NCBI GenBank assembly: GCA_027452215.1
Contig: DAIDGQ010000009.1
Span: 62,001-126,000, forward strand
DNA: 64,000 bases
DNA from: Granulicella sp.
Lineage (GTDB): Bacteria > Acidobacteriota > Terriglobia > Terriglobales > Acidobacteriaceae
Direction of reading: 5' to 3'
The notes below the pieces were generated by a model. The model was not told the origin of the DNA. It worked only from the letters and a program-made list of their open reading frames with translations, and did no database searches. A program made the translations under genes and the position numbers. Positions 1 to 10,866 of this stretch are shown here, piece by piece; the first letter of the stretch is position 1, and each line of letters starts with the position of its first letter.

Positions 1-1455
1 CCCGTCCCACAGATTCTGCAGCCGAAGATTCTCATTCGCCGCATGCTGGTTATCGTCGTGATTCGCAATCGGAATCGATAGCGTCGGCGAACCCGAAGCC
101 CGCTCCATCGCATCCAGCGGAACCGTCCCCCCCGACGTCGGCAGCAGAATCACACTTCCCCTCGCGCTCTCGACCGCCTTCACCACCTCCTGCGCTATCG
201 GCAGACTCATCGCCGTCCGCAGCGGAGCCTCCCCCTCATCCAGCACCATTCTCGCCACCCGAGCATGCGTCGTCCGCTCCTCCACCGTCGGCTCGCCCGA
301 GGTCACAAAGTATCCCTGCGACCGAACATAATCCACCACCCGCTCCTGCTGTATCCGAGCCTGTTCCCCGACCACCAGCCGCAGATCGAGGCTCGCCGTC
401 GCCGTCGCCGGAATCGAGTTCGTAGCCTGCGCCCCCGTCTTCCCCGCCGTCACGCCAGTCACCTCCAGCGACGGCTGATTCAGCAGCGTCAGCAGGTGTT
501 CACCCCCTCCCATCGAGCTGCCCAGCGCAAACTCCCTGCGCAGCCTCTCGTCATTCACCGGAGCCGCCGCCAGTGCGCTCTGCTCCAGCGTCCCCAGCGG
601 AGCAACGCCGTCATAAAAATGCGGAATCAGCACATGCCCCTCTGCGTCTTTCATCCCCGCCAGAAGTTGTGCCAGCATCATCGCCGGGTTCGGAGCCCAG
701 TTCCCATAATGCCCGCTGTGCAGAGGATGCTCCGGTCCATACACCGTCAGCTCAATGTGCGCATCGCCGCGAGCGCCAAACAGAATCACCTGTTTCCGCG
801 TCTGATCGACCGGCCCATCGCACACCAGCCAGACGTCCCCCGTAATAAGCTTGCGATGCTCATCGAGAATTTGTTCCAGGTGCGGAGATCCAGCCTCTTC
901 CTCTCCCTCCCAGATGAATCGCAGGTTCGCCTTCAGAGGAAAATTCGCTGCCTGCAGCGCAGTCAACGCCGTCAACTGCGCAAAGATCGCGGCCTTGTCA
1001 TCGCCCGCGCCGCGAGCATACACCCGAGCCTCGCCGTCCACCTCCTTCACCACCGGAGCAAACGGAGGAGTAGCCCAATCCGACGCCACCACGGGCTGCC
1101 CATCATAGTGCGCATAAAACACAATCGTCCGCGTAGCTCCCTCCACCTTCAGCTCTCCGTACACCACCGGAGGAACATTCTCAGGAAGCTCCGGAGCCGC
1201 AAGCAGCACCGCCGGAATACCATGCGCCCGAAGTTGCTGCAGCAGGTAAGCGGCATTGCGCCGCAGCCCGGCAGGGTCTGCCGCCACGTTCGGAATCCTC
1301 AGAAACTCTTCAAACTGCGCCGTCAACTGGTCATGCCGCGAAGCCGTATAGGCCTGCGCTATCTTCGGCGCAGACAGCGGTGCAGCGGTCTGCGCCGAAG
1401 CCGCGGTGACAACCAACAAAGCTGCGAACAGTGGCGAAAGTCGTGCGCGAAGCAT
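1..1455 (-). CDS. M20 family (di)peptidase, 3' end cut by window edge
   Basis: Reverse-strand reading frame (not in the ORF track because it is truncated) reads ...RVYARGAGDDKAAIFAQLTAL...FIWEGEEEAGSPHLEQIL...HSGHYGNWAPNPAMMLAQLL..., typical of M20 metallopeptidases; start ATG complement at 1455. Confidence 0.85.
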   Translation of the reverse strand, partial: MLRARLSPLFAALLVVTAASAQTAAPLSAPKIAQAYTASRHDQLTAQFEEFLRIPNVAADPAGLRRNAAYLLQQLRAHGIPAVLLAAPELPENVPPVVYGELKVEGATRTIVFYAHYDGQPVVASDWATPPFAPVVKEVDGEARVYARGAGDDKAAIFAQLTALTALQAANFPLKANLRFIWEGEEEAGSPHLEQILDEHRKLITGDVWLVCDGPVDQTRKQVILFGARGDAHIELTVYGPEHPLHSGHYGNWAPNPAMMLAQLLAGMKDAEGHVLIPHFYDGVAPLGTLEQSALAAAPVNDERLRREFALGSSMGGGEHLLTLLNQPSLEVTGVTAGKTGAQATNSIPATATASLDLRLVVGEQARIQQERVVDYVRSQGYFVTSGEPTVEERTTHARVARMVLDEGEAPLRTAMSLPIAQEVVKAVESARGSVILLPTSGGTVPLDAMERASGSPTLSIPIANHDDNQHAANENLRLQNLWDG

Positions 1456-1546
1456 GCGGCCAAACTACCATAATTTGCCCCCGCATGGCCCCAAAGAGCA
1501 ACGGGCACAGCCGAAGCCGTGCCCGTCACGCAGACCCAATCCAACG

Positions 1547-2989
1547 CTAGTAGCGGTAGTGGTCCGGCTTGTACGGCCCTTCAACCGGAACGCTCAGATA
1601 CGCCGCCTGCTTGGCCGTGAGCGTCGTCAGCTTCACGCCGATCTTCTCCAGGTGCAAGCGAGCAACCTCTTCGTCCAGATGCTTCGGCAAAATATAAATC
1701 CCGACCTTGTATACGTCCTTGTTCTTCCACAGGTCGAGCTGCGCCAGCGTCTGATTGCTGAAGCTGGCCGACATCACGAAGCTCGGATGACCCGTCGCGC
1801 AGCCCAGGTTCACCAGCCGTCCCTCTGCCAGCACAAAGATTGCATTGCCGTTCTCGAATGTGTACTTGTCCACCTGCGGCTTGATGTTCTCGCGCACAGC
1901 ACCCTTGTAGGCATTGAGCGGCTCCATCTGGATCTCATTGTCGAAGTGTCCGATGTTGCAGACAATCGCCTGGTCCTTCATCTTCTTCATGTGCTCGAGC
2001 GTAATGATGTCGACATTGCCCGTGCAGGTCACATAGATGTCGCCGCGACCCAGCGTCTCCTCGAGCGTCGTCACCTCGTAGCCCTCGATCGCCGCCTGCA
2101 GAGCATTGATCGGGTCCACCTCGGTCACAATCACGCGAGCGCCAAGTCCGCGCAGGCTCGCCGCCGAACCCTTGCCCACATCGCCATAGCCGCACACCAC
2201 CGCGACCTTGCCTGCAATCATCACATCGGTCGCGCGCTTGATCCCGTCCACCAGCGATTCACGGCAGCCATACAGGTTGTCGAACTTGCTCTTCGTCACC
2301 GAGTCGTTGACGTTGATCGCCGGAACCAGCAGCGTGCCCTTCTCCATCATCTTGTACAGCCGGTGTACGCCCGTCGTCGTCTCTTCCGACACGCCGCGCC
2401 ACTCCTTCGCAACATCGCTCCAGCGAGTCGGATACTCTGCATGAACCTTCTTCAGCAGGTCCTTGATCACGCCCTCTTCCTGCGAACCCGACGGCGAATC
2501 CACCCACTTGTCGCCCTTCTCCATCTCGACGCCCTTGTGAATCAGCAGCGTCACATCGCCGCCATCGTCAATCACCAACTGCGGTCCAAGCAGCCCACCC
2601 TTGCCATCCGGGAAGCTCAGCGCCTCATTCGTGCACCACCAGAACTCCTCCAGCGACTCGCCCTTCCACGCAAACACCGGAACGCCCGCCGCCGCAATCG
2701 CCGCCGCTGCATGATCCTGCGTCGAGAAGATATTGCAGCTCGCCCAGCGCACATCGGCGCCCAGGTCGACCATCGTCTCAATCAGCACTGCCGTCTGGAT
2801 CGTCATGTGCAGCGATCCCGTCACGCGAACGCCAGCCAGTGGCTTGCCCGCGGCATACTTGTGCCGAATCGACATCAGGCCGGGCATCTCCTGCTCCGCG
2901 ATGCTGATCTCTTTGCGCCCCCACTCCGCAAGGCCAATATCGGCTACCTTGTACGTTGCCTTCACCTGTTCCAATGTCGCTGTCGCCAT
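1547..2989 (-). CDS. ahcY: Adenosylhomocysteinase
   Basis: ORF 1547..3073; likely start [24 protein letters not shown] at 2989; [33 protein letters not shown]-binding motif and C-terminal [10 protein letters not shown]. Confidence 0.97.
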   Translation of the reverse strand: MATATLEQVKATYKVADIGLAEWGRKEISIAEQEMPGLMSIRHKYAAGKPLAGVRVTGSLHMTIQTAVLIETMVDLGADVRWASCNIFSTQDHAAAAIAAAGVPVFAWKGESLEEFWWCTNEALSFPDGKGGLLGPQLVIDDGGDVTLLIHKGVEMEKGDKWVDSPSGSQEEGVIKDLLKKVHAEYPTRWSDVAKEWRGVSEETTTGVHRLYKMMEKGTLLVPAINVNDSVTKSKFDNLYGCRESLVDGIKRATDVMIAGKVAVVCGYGDVGKGSAASLRGLGARVIVTEVDPINALQAAIEGYEVTTLEETLGRGDIYVTCTGNVDIITLEHMKKMKDQAIVCNIGHFDNEIQMEPLNAYKGAVRENIKPQVDKYTFENGNAIFVLAEGRLVNLGCATGHPSFVMSASFSNQTLAQLDLWKNKDVYKVGIYILPKHLDEEVARLHLEKIGVKLTTLTAKQAAYLSVPVEGPYKPDHYRY

Positions 2990-3135
2990 GAGTTCTCCTT
3001 GAAAATCCAGCTTTAACAGTATCAAACTGTTTGTCGATGCGGTGGCTTTATCTGCTCGCCGCATGCCCCCCAAGGCCCCCGGGATTCATGGGGTAGCACG
3101 TCCGATTCCGCACATTCGATGCACTGAATCTCACC

Positions 3136-3804
3136 TCAGCGCCCCCCGCCTGCCGCCTCCGCCACCTTAAGCTCTTTCCACACCGCGTCCACCTGCTGCT
3201 CCAGCTGCTCAATGTCGCCATCGTTGTGCAGCACCACGCAGTCTCCCGCATACCCGGTCAAATGCTGCACCCGAAGCCGCCGCCGCGCATCCGCCTCAAA
3301 TCCTTCGCGCTCTTCAGCCGTCAGCGTCCGGCCCGCCGCAATGCGATCCACAAACCGAGCGACCTTCTCCTCCTCCGGAGCCTCCACCAGCAGAATGCGA
3401 TCAAAGCGCCCTCGCCACGTCCCTTCAGGAGCGTGCGTGGTCGAAAAAATCAGTGCTGATTCCACCACCACAATCGCGTGCGGATTCGTCGAGCTCAGCT
3501 CCGCCACCTGTTTCGCCTGCTCCTCCAGCACCGCCGGATGAACAATCTCGTTCAGCTCGTCCACCCGCGGATGCGCCGCATCGAACGCCAGCGCCGCCAG
3601 CCTGTGGCGATCCAGAGTTCCGTCCCCCGCAACCACTCCTTCGCCAAACCTCGCCACAATCGCGGCAAACACCGGCTGCCCCGGCTGCATCAGCGCCCGT
3701 CCCATCTCATCCGACGACAGCACCACCGCCCCGCGCTCCGCCAGCATCCGCGCCACCGTCGACTTGCCGCTCCCCAGGTCTCCCGTCAGTCCTACTCTCA
3801 GCAT
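3136..3804 (-). CDS. coaE: Dephospho-CoA kinase
   Basis: MLRVGLTGDLGSGKSTVARMLAERGA P-loop; CoaE family pattern. Confidence 0.93.
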   Translation of the reverse strand: MLRVGLTGDLGSGKSTVARMLAERGAVVLSSDEMGRALMQPGQPVFAAIVARFGEGVVAGDGTLDRHRLAALAFDAAHPRVDELNEIVHPAVLEEQAKQVAELSSTNPHAIVVVESALIFSTTHAPEGTWRGRFDRILLVEAPEEEKVARFVDRIAAGRTLTAEEREGFEADARRRLRVQHLTGYAGDCVVLHNDGDIEQLEQQVDAVWKELKVAEAAGGGR

Positions 3805-3810
3805 CGTCGT

Positions 3811-4749
3811 CTACCCTCTCCGCAGCCGCGCTGCCTTCACCGTATTCGACATCAGCATCGCAATCGTCAGCGCCCCAACTCCTCCCGGAACAGGGGTATA
3901 CGAGCTCGACAGCGCGAAAGCTGCCGGGTCCACGTCTCCCACCAGCGTCGATCCTCGCTTCGCAAATCCAGCCCGCCGCACCGCATCGCCAGGGAAGAAT
4001 CGCTCCAGCTCCGCCTCGCCCGTCAGCCGGTTGATCCCCACGTCAACGATCGTCGCCCCCGGCCGCACCATCTCCGGAGTCACAAATCCCGGCCGCCCAA
4101 TTGCCGCCACCAGGATATCCGCCTCCCGCGTAATCGCCCCCAGGTCCCGCGTCTGCGAGTGGCAGATCGTCACCGTCGCCGACGCGTTCAACAGCATCGC
4201 CGCCACAGGCTTGCCCACAATATTCGACCGCCCCAGCACCACCGCCCGCCGTCCCGCAACCGAAATCCCGCTCCTCCGCAGCATCTCCATAATCCCCGCC
4301 GGAGTGCACGGCGCAAGAATCTGCTCCATCGGAAATCCATTCAGCAGCCTTCCCACGTTAATCGGATGAAAGCCGTCGACGTCCTTGGCAGGATCGACAG
4401 CTTCCAGCAGTCGGGCCGTATCGACATGCGCGGGGAGAGGCAGTTGAATCAAAATGCCATCAATCTCCTCGCGCGCGTTGAGTGACCCCACCAGTTCCAG
4501 CAGTTCGTCCGTCGTCGCACTCGCCTCGGGCGTGTGCATTTCGGAGTAAATCCCCAGCTCGGCGCACGCTTTTACCTTGCTGCGAACATAAATCTCGGAG
4601 GCAGGAACTTCACCAACCAGAATCACCGCAAGCCCCGGCCGGTACCCATGATCTCGCGCCGCCGCAACTGCTGTGGACACCTCTGACTTGATCGCCGAGG
4701 CAAGAATGTTGCCGTCCAACATCATCGGCGCTGACGCGATAGAAGACAT
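3811..4749 (-). CDS. folD: Bifunctional methylenetetrahydrofolate dehydrogenase/cyclohydrolase
   Basis: GILIQLPLPAHVDTARLLEAVDPAKDVDGFHPINVGRL...VVLGRSNIVGKPVAAMLL...GGVGALTIAMLMSNT. Confidence 0.97.
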   Translation of the reverse strand: MSSIASAPMMLDGNILASAIKSEVSTAVAAARDHGYRPGLAVILVGEVPASEIYVRSKVKACAELGIYSEMHTPEASATTDELLELVGSLNAREEIDGILIQLPLPAHVDTARLLEAVDPAKDVDGFHPINVGRLLNGFPMEQILAPCTPAGIMEMLRRSGISVAGRRAVVLGRSNIVGKPVAAMLLNASATVTICHSQTRDLGAITREADILVAAIGRPGFVTPEMVRPGATIVDVGINRLTGEAELERFFPGDAVRRAGFAKRGSTLVGDVDPAAFALSSSYTPVPGGVGALTIAMLMSNTVKAARLRRG

Positions 4750-4923
4750 GAAATCCAGAATATCGTCCTCGAACCAGTTTCAGCCGATGAGTGTAATCGT
4801 AATGAGAAGTGAAATTGTTGATTTCAGCATAAAGATACTTCGCATTATTGCAACCAAATCGTTTCTTATGTCTTCTAACTGACATAGCCGCAGCCCAGAG
4901 CCGCGGTCCGAAGGAGGCCGATA

Positions 4924-5175
4924 GTGAGTGTTTCCGATGACCGGACGTATGTTGAACAATTCACCCCCACCGACCTTATGACGTTGCGCAACGAACTATT
5001 GCAGTCCGGAGTCGACTCCTTCCAGGCCGCCGAAATCGTCACCAATTTCCTCAGTGGCCGTGGCTACGGCGTCTCCAAGCATGAGGCTCGCACCGCCGCC
5101 TCCCGCATTGAAGGAGCCGGCTGCACCGCCGCTCACATCCAGGCTGAACTCGAACGAGTCGCCCTCGCGATGTAG
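4924..5175 (+). CDS. Hypothetical small protein (83 aa)
   Basis: ORF with upstream GGAGG (aaggaggccgatagTGAG); start codon uncertain; no recognised family. Confidence 0.6.
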   Translation: MSVSDDRTYVEQFTPTDLMTLRNELLQSGVDSFQAAEIVTNFLSGRGYGVSKHEARTAASRIEGAGCTAAHIQAELERVALAM

Positions 5176-5183
5176 TTCTACCC

Positions 5184-5483
5184 TTACTGTGTGATCTCGC
5201 CCTCAGGCTCATCGGTGGGCGAATCGATCTCTGCCTGAAATCCCTCCAGCATCCGCTCCAGGAATGCCCCTTCATCCAGGTCTTTGTGGTGCAGCAACTC
5301 TGCATTCACGATGTGCCGCGCCAGGTCAGCCAGAACAATCCCCCACGCAAACGGGTCTTCCCACGCGCCCGACCGCAGACTGACATGCTGCCCCTGCTCC
5401 GCCACCCACACGCGGAGCAGCTCAAACGAGGCCTTATCGCGAGTAGCCGCGGGAGGTGGATCTAAAAACTTATTGGATGCCAT
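5184..5483 (-). CDS. DUF5076-like protein
   Basis: MASNKFLDPPPAATRDKASFELLRVWVAEQGQHVSLRSGAWEDPFAWGIVLADLARHIVNA; start taken at the internal Met (5483). Confidence 0.75.
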   Translation of the reverse strand: MASNKFLDPPPAATRDKASFELLRVWVAEQGQHVSLRSGAWEDPFAWGIVLADLARHIVNAELLHHKDLDEGAFLERMLEGFQAEIDSPTDEPEGEITQ

Positions 5484-5555
5484 ACGACGCTCCTGTATCT
5501 CTGCCGGGACACAAACACTTCTCTTTGAGCTTATGCCTTCCATCGAGCTTACGCG

Positions 5556-6587
5556 TTATCGCGTCGCAAGCATGGCCTCAATCCCGGGATTCACCTCGGC
5601 TTCGGCAAACTCCGCCGCCACCCGGATCGCGTTCATCACCGCGCGCTCATTCGACGAGCCATGTCCCACAATACAAACGCCACGCACCCCCAGCAGCGGC
5701 GCCCCGCCGTACTCCGAATAATCCAGCCGCTTCTTGAAAGCCTTGAACGCCTTCTGCGACAGCATCGCTCCCACCTGCGACGTCACCGTCGACTTCAAAC
5801 TCTCGCGCAGCGACGAACTCACCAGCTTCGCCAACCCCTCGCTCGTCTTCAGCGCCACGTTTCCCACAAACCCATCGCACACCGCCACGTCCGTAGCGCC
5901 GTTATACAGGTCCCGCCCCTCCACATTGCCCACAAAGTTCAGCTTCAACTCGCGCAGCAGGGGAAACGTGTCTCGAGTCAACGAGTTGCCCTTCGAATCC
6001 TCTTCGCCAATCGACAGCAGCCCCACCCTCGGATGCGCCACCCGCAGCACGTTCTTCGCATACATGTGCCCCATCACAGCGAATTGCACAAGGTTTTCCG
6101 GGTCGCAATCCACATTCGCTCCCACGTCGAGCAGCACGCACGGCTGTCCCGTACTCGTCGGCAGCAGCGCCGCCAGCGCCGGACGATCCACTCCGGCCAG
6201 CGATCCCAGCACCATCTTCGCCGTAGCCATCGCCGCGCCCGTATTGCCCGCCGTAATGAACCCGGCCGCGCGCCCCTCGCGCACCATCTTCAGCCCCACC
6301 CGCATGGACGAATCGCGCTTGGACCGCACGGCCTGCGCCGCCTTGTCCTCCATGCTGATCCACTCGCTCGCCTGCGCAATAAAGATCGGCAGCCGCTCTT
6401 TATTGCGTCCAAATCCCTGGCTTGCGTGGGCCTTCAGAGCCTCCCGCAATTTCGGACGCAGCAAATCCTCCGGCCCCACCAGGTGGACGCGAACGTCCAG
6501 CAGGCGGCAGGCCAGTATCGCCCCACGAATCTCAGGCTCCGGGGACTTGTCGGTCCCCATGGCATCGAGGACGATGTCTATCGGCAT
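5556..6587 (-). CDS. plsX: Phosphate acyltransferase PlsX
   Basis: [24 protein letters not shown]...[18 protein letters not shown]...[24 protein letters not shown]. Confidence 0.97.
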   Translation of the reverse strand: MPIDIVLDAMGTDKSPEPEIRGAILACRLLDVRVHLVGPEDLLRPKLREALKAHASQGFGRNKERLPIFIAQASEWISMEDKAAQAVRSKRDSSMRVGLKMVREGRAAGFITAGNTGAAMATAKMVLGSLAGVDRPALAALLPTSTGQPCVLLDVGANVDCDPENLVQFAVMGHMYAKNVLRVAHPRVGLLSIGEEDSKGNSLTRDTFPLLRELKLNFVGNVEGRDLYNGATDVAVCDGFVGNVALKTSEGLAKLVSSSLRESLKSTVTSQVGAMLSQKAFKAFKKRLDYSEYGGAPLLGVRGVCIVGHGSSNERAVMNAIRVAAEFAEAEVNPGIEAMLATR

Positions 6588-6683
6588 GGTTCCGGTCGAC
6601 TCAAGAATCTTTCAGGTTGAGTGGAAAGGTTGAGTGGAAAGTTAGCCCCGGCAGCGCCATTCGACGCCGCCGAGCCAAATAAA

Positions 6684-6869
6684 CTAGACCGTTCCCTTGA
6701 CCGCTTCGATCGCGCGGCCCTTGTACTCGCCGCACTTCTTGCACACCCGGTGAGGAAGCTTCTTCTCTCCGCAGTTCGGGCAGTTGGAGACGCCCACGGG
6801 CGTCAGAAAATCGTGGCTACGGCGTTTTGCAGTGCGCTGCTTGGAGTGCCGGCGCTTTGGATTAGGCAT
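6684..6869 (-). CDS. rpmF: 50S ribosomal protein L32
   Basis: MPNPKRRHSKQRTAKRRSHDFLTPVGVSNCPNCGEKKLPHRVCKKCGEYKGRAI. Confidence 0.97.
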   Translation of the reverse strand: MPNPKRRHSKQRTAKRRSHDFLTPVGVSNCPNCGEKKLPHRVCKKCGEYKGRAIEAVKGTV

Positions 6870-6971
6870 GGTAAACCCTCTTCTAAAATTGGCCAGCCAG
6901 CTCGAAGCTCTGCGGCCGAAATCTGTGAAAACTCAAAACTTGCGGTCGTTTACCTTCAAACGTTTGCCGCC

Positions 6972-7523
6972 TCAGGACTTAGGCGCAACCGAGATTCCGG
7001 CCAAAACGGCTAACCGTGGATCGGTCGGCTTCTCTACACACTCACAGCTTGCGAGGTTGCGATTGATGCCGCAATGCGGGCAAAGTCCCTTGCAGTCCTC
7101 CCGGCAGAGCGTCCGTCCGGGCAGGGTAAGGAGCACCTGCTCACGCACGGCGTCCTCCAGCAGCAGGCCGCTCTCTTCATAATACCCGATTTCCGTCTCA
7201 TCTTCCGTAATCGCGCGTTCTCCCGACTCCGCATCCACACCTCCGGGCCGGAAGATCAGGTCAAACGTCCCATTCAGCGGCTGCTGCACCGGCTCCAGGC
7301 ACCTCGCACACAGCTGCTCAAAGTCTCCCGAATAGCTCGCCCGCAGCCGGATATCCTGCACAAACTCCTTCGGCCCGCGGTGTTCCACGATCAACTCCGC
7401 CTGCCCTTTCAGCTTCAGCGGCCCCACCTGCCGAATATCCGGCGCATACTCAATCGCCCCTGCGGCCAACGATTCATCCAGCTTTAACGGCTCATCCACT
7501 AACTGTGCGGGCGTAATCAACAT
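6972..7523 (-). CDS. YceD/DUF177 family protein
   Basis: CARCLEPVQQPLNGTFDLIF...TLCREDCKGLCPHCGINRN CxxC pattern; directly upstream of rpmF as in the usual yceD-rpmF-plsX cluster. Confidence 0.93.
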   Translation of the reverse strand: MLITPAQLVDEPLKLDESLAAGAIEYAPDIRQVGPLKLKGQAELIVEHRGPKEFVQDIRLRASYSGDFEQLCARCLEPVQQPLNGTFDLIFRPGGVDAESGERAITEDETEIGYYEESGLLLEDAVREQVLLTLPGRTLCREDCKGLCPHCGINRNLASCECVEKPTDPRLAVLAGISVAPKS

Positions 7524-7600
7524 CCCTTAACCGTAGGACGATGCGGACCCCGCGTCAATCAACCACCGCACAGCAGGGAATCAGAGGCAATTCCATCGCC

Positions 7601-8188
7601 TCACCCAAACAGCCGAATCCCCGCCACCCCTGCCGCTCCCGCCTCCATGCACCCCGCCGCATTGCCCTCCGTCACACCCCCCAGCGCCAGCACAGGAGTT
7701 CCTCCCGCCACCTCGCAAGCCTCCCGCAGCGCCTCCATCCCCACTCCGGCCACCACCACCGTCCCCTCCAAGCGCTTCTCAAACACCGGCCCAAACAGCA
7801 CCAGATCCACGCCCTGATCCACCGCCCTCCGCACGTCCAGCACCGAGTGGCACGACGAGCTCACCACCGCCGCCCTCCCCGCCGCCGCAAACACCCTCCG
7901 CACCTGCTTCGCCGTCAGCTCCCCCGGCCGCGACGTCAGATGAACCCCCGCCGCCCCCGCCGCGACCGCCACATCCGCCCGGCTATTCACCAGCAGCCTG
8001 GTCCGGGCATCCTCTTCCCGAAACACCCCGACCATCGCCCGCGCCACCCGAACCAGCTCTCGCACCTCCAGCCGCTTCTCCCGAAGTTGCACATACTCAA
8101 TGCCTTCAAACGCCCACACCCTGGCCCGGGACACGTTCCCCTCGCCCAACCCCGCATCCGTCCCACTCGTAATGGCATACCGCAGCAT
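7601..8188 (-). CDS. Thiamine phosphate synthase-like (ThiE/TenI) protein
   Basis: MLRYAITSGTD...YVQLREKRLEVRELV...LLVNSRADVAVAAGAAGVHLTSR...VLALGGVTEGNAAGCMEAGAAGVAGIRLF. Confidence 0.88.
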   Translation of the reverse strand: MLRYAITSGTDAGLGEGNVSRARVWAFEGIEYVQLREKRLEVRELVRVARAMVGVFREEDARTRLLVNSRADVAVAAGAAGVHLTSRPGELTAKQVRRVFAAAGRAAVVSSSCHSVLDVRRAVDQGVDLVLFGPVFEKRLEGTVVVAGVGMEALREACEVAGGTPVLALGGVTEGNAAGCMEAGAAGVAGIRLFG

Positions 8189-8350
8189 GCCGCCAGTGTA
8201 GTCCCACCCTCATCTCCTCAGAACGCCGTAGTCGACCCGGCAAATTACCGCGTCAAATAGGTCTATGATGAGATTCGGCTGTCTCGACGAGCCCGAACCG
8301 CCCTGCTCCACCTATCACTTACCCTCACGGAGACGTACTCCCATACGCCT

Positions 8351-9742
8351 ATGCCCAGTGTCTACGACCTCATCGTGATCGGCTCCGGCCCCGCCGGTCA
8401 GCGCGCGGCCATCTACGGAGCCAAGTTAGGTAAAAAAGTAGCCCTCGTCGAGATGCGAGAGGTCGTCGGTGGTGCCTGCATCAACACTGGAACCATCCCC
8501 TCCAAGACCATGCGAGAGGCCGTCCTCCACCTCTCCGGCTACAACTACAAGTCCATCTATGGCATGAACTACCGCGTCAAAGAGCGCATCACGATGGCCG
8601 ACCTCGCCTTCCGTGTCCAGCACGTCATCAAGACCGAAATCGACGTCACCGAAGCCCAGCTCTCGCGCAACAACATCGAAATGCTCACCGGAGTCGCCAG
8701 CTTCGTCGACCCCACCCACATCAAGGTCACCAACTCCAAGGGCTCCAGCGTCTACGAAACCGCCAGCGTCCTCATCGCCACCGGAACCAAGCCCGCCAGC
8801 TCCCCCAAAGTCCCCATCAACGGCACCACCATCATCAACTCCGACCTCGTCCTCGAGCTCACCAACCTCCCTAAGACCATGATCATCGTCGGAGGAGGCG
8901 TCATCGGCGTCGAGTACTGCTGCATGTTCGCCGCCCTCGGCGTCCGCGTCACCCTCATCGAGCGCCGCCCCCGCCTCCTCGAGTTCGCCGACCAGGAGAT
9001 CGTCGAGGCCCTCAGCTATCACCTCCGCGACGCCCGCGTCACCATGCGCCTCAACGAAGAGGTTCAGTCCGTCGAAGAGTCCGAAGGAAGCGTCACCGCC
9101 TACCTCGAGTCCAACAAAAAGGTTCAGGGCGACACCCTCCTCTACGCCGTCGGCCGCCAGGGCAACGTCGACGAGCTCGACCTCGCCAACGCCGGAATCG
9201 AAGCCGATCAGCGAGGCCGCATCCCCGTCGACAAAAACTTCCGCACCCGGACCCCCAACGTCTTCGCCGTCGGCGACGTCATCGGCTTCCCCTCGCTCGC
9301 CTCTGTCTCCATGGAGCAGGGCCGCATCGCCGCCGCCCGTGCCTTCGGAGACGAGAGCATCGTCTCCAACCCCAGCTTCTATCCCTATGGCATCTGGACC
9401 ATCTCCGAGATCAGCTTCCTCGGCAAAACCGAAGAGCAGCTCACTGAAGAAGACGTTCCCTACGAGGTCGGAGTCGCCTACTATCGCGAGATCGCTCGAG
9501 GCCAGATTCGAGGCGACACCACCGGCCGCCTCAAGCTCATCTTCCACCGCGAAACCCGCGCGCTGCTCGGCGTCCACATCATCGGCGAAGGAGCCAGCGA
9601 ACTCGTCCACATCGGCCAGGCCGTCATGGCCCTCGGAGGTAAGCTCGACTACTTCGTCGAAACCGTCTTCAACTATCCAACCCTTGCCGAGTGCTACAAG
9701 GTCGCCGCCTTCAATGGCCTCAATCGCGTCCGGGTAGAGTGA
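8351..9742 (+). CDS. sthA: Si-specific (soluble) NAD(P)+ transhydrogenase
   Basis: DLIVIGSGPAGQRAAIYGAKLGKKVALVE...GGACINTGTIPSKTMREAVL; FAD/NAD disulfide-reductase fold lacking the CxxxxC pair. Confidence 0.93.
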   Translation: MPSVYDLIVIGSGPAGQRAAIYGAKLGKKVALVEMREVVGGACINTGTIPSKTMREAVLHLSGYNYKSIYGMNYRVKERITMADLAFRVQHVIKTEIDVTEAQLSRNNIEMLTGVASFVDPTHIKVTNSKGSSVYETASVLIATGTKPASSPKVPINGTTIINSDLVLELTNLPKTMIIVGGGVIGVEYCCMFAALGVRVTLIERRPRLLEFADQEIVEALSYHLRDARVTMRLNEEVQSVEESEGSVTAYLESNKKVQGDTLLYAVGRQGNVDELDLANAGIEADQRGRIPVDKNFRTRTPNVFAVGDVIGFPSLASVSMEQGRIAAARAFGDESIVSNPSFYPYGIWTISEISFLGKTEEQLTEEDVPYEVGVAYYREIARGQIRGDTTGRLKLIFHRETRALLGVHIIGEGASELVHIGQAVMALGGKLDYFVETVFNYPTLAECYKVAAFNGLNRVRVE

Positions 9743-9769
9743 TCATTCGTCCGCAAACACTCCACCGCC

Positions 9770-10834
9770 GTGTTTGACGACGATAGGTTAAGCAGGCTAC
9801 TTTTCAGACCGGATCACGGGTTGTACGTCCAAACGATGCAGGGCATGCATCCAGCGTTCACTCCAAGGAGCAGAAGGGTGAAAGAGAACACATCCACGGC
9901 AGCGGCAGGCCACCCCAAGACCATCGGAGTCGTGCTGTCCGACCACATCTACGCCGGCCTCCTCATCGGCCACGCCCTGCAGGGAAGCCTCCACAGGTCG
10001 CCCCGCGACAGCGATCCGCTCGACACCGAAGAGAGCAGCTCCATGATCGAGATGCCCACCGAAGCCGTCGTCGACGCCATCTGCGAACTCATCCTCGAAG
10101 TCGCCGCCGACGACAAAGAATCCGTCGCCGCCGTCGGCATCGCCATCCCCGGCCTCGTCCGTCAGGGAGTCGTCGAAGAGGCTCCCAACCTCCAGCAGCT
10201 CAAGGGAGCCCGCATCCAGGAGTTCGTCTCCCGAGGCCTCGCCGCCCACGGCATCCACGCTCCCATCGTCATCGTCAACGACGCCGACGCCATGGCCGCC
10301 GGCCTCGCCTCCCGCCACGGCAAACTCGACAGCATCATCCGCGTCTGGACCCTCGGCACCGGCATCGGCTACGGCGTCTATCCCTCTGAGGACGGAGTCT
10401 GGGAGGGCGGCCACGTCGTCGTCTCACTCGACGACAAAGAGAACTTCTGCGGCTGCGGTGGCCGAGGCCATCTCGAAGGCATCATGGGCCACCGCTCCAT
10501 GCGCCTCCGCTTCCTCGACATGGAGCCCGAAGAGGTCTTCGAAGCCGCCAACCGCCGCCACAATCCCGACCCCCGCTGCCTTGAGTTCAAGCATCTCTGG
10601 CACAAGGCCCTGGCCGCCGCCACCGCCACCTCCATCCACCTCCGAGGCGCCGGAAAGTTCTATCTCACCGGCCACAACATCCACTTCCTCGACCTCAACA
10701 TGCTCAAGGACTATCTCCACCAGATGGTCAAAATGAGCCCCCTCCAGAGCTACATGCTCGAAGTAGTCCCCGACGACGAAACCGACCGCATCATCGGAGC
10801 CGCCGTAGCCGCCGAACATATCATCAAGCGGTAG
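9770..10834 (+). CDS. ROK family protein (sugar kinase/regulator-like)
   Basis: AVGIAIPGLVRQGVVEEAPNLQQL...IVNDADAMAAGL...GTGIGYGV...CGCGGRGHLEGIMG; true start may be an internal Met. Confidence 0.85.
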   Translation: MFDDDRLSRLLFRPDHGLYVQTMQGMHPAFTPRSRRVKENTSTAAAGHPKTIGVVLSDHIYAGLLIGHALQGSLHRSPRDSDPLDTEESSSMIEMPTEAVVDAICELILEVAADDKESVAAVGIAIPGLVRQGVVEEAPNLQQLKGARIQEFVSRGLAAHGIHAPIVIVNDADAMAAGLASRHGKLDSIIRVWTLGTGIGYGVYPSEDGVWEGGHVVVSLDDKENFCGCGGRGHLEGIMGHRSMRLRFLDMEPEEVFEAANRRHNPDPRCLEFKHLWHKALAAATATSIHLRGAGKFYLTGHNIHFLDLNMLKDYLHQMVKMSPLQSYMLEVVPDDETDRIIGAAVAAEHIIKR

Positions 10835-10837
10835 GCA

Positions 10838-10856
10838 CTGTACCGCTCCGTGGTAC
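10838..10856. promoter_or_regulatory. Candidate HigBA autoregulatory operator (TGTACC-N7-GGTACA)
   Basis: Perfect 6-bp inverted repeat TGTACCgctccgtGGTACA ending 10 nt upstream of the toxin ATG. Confidence 0.55.
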
Positions 10857-10866
10857 ACTACCTTCG

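Noticed and set aside
1406-3016. 536-aa + strand ORF opposite ahcY
   Set aside because: Arg/His/Leu-rich shadow translation of the ahcY region; no family features.
2990-3130. SAH riboswitch upstream of ahcY
   Set aside because: Only a short region precedes the ahcY start and I could not discern the conserved SAH aptamer sequence.
8426-9610. 394-aa minus-strand ORF antisense to sthA
   Set aside because: Acidic low-complexity Gly/Asp/Val/Glu composition typical of shadow ORFs opposite GC-rich genes; sthA on the + strand has clear family motifs.
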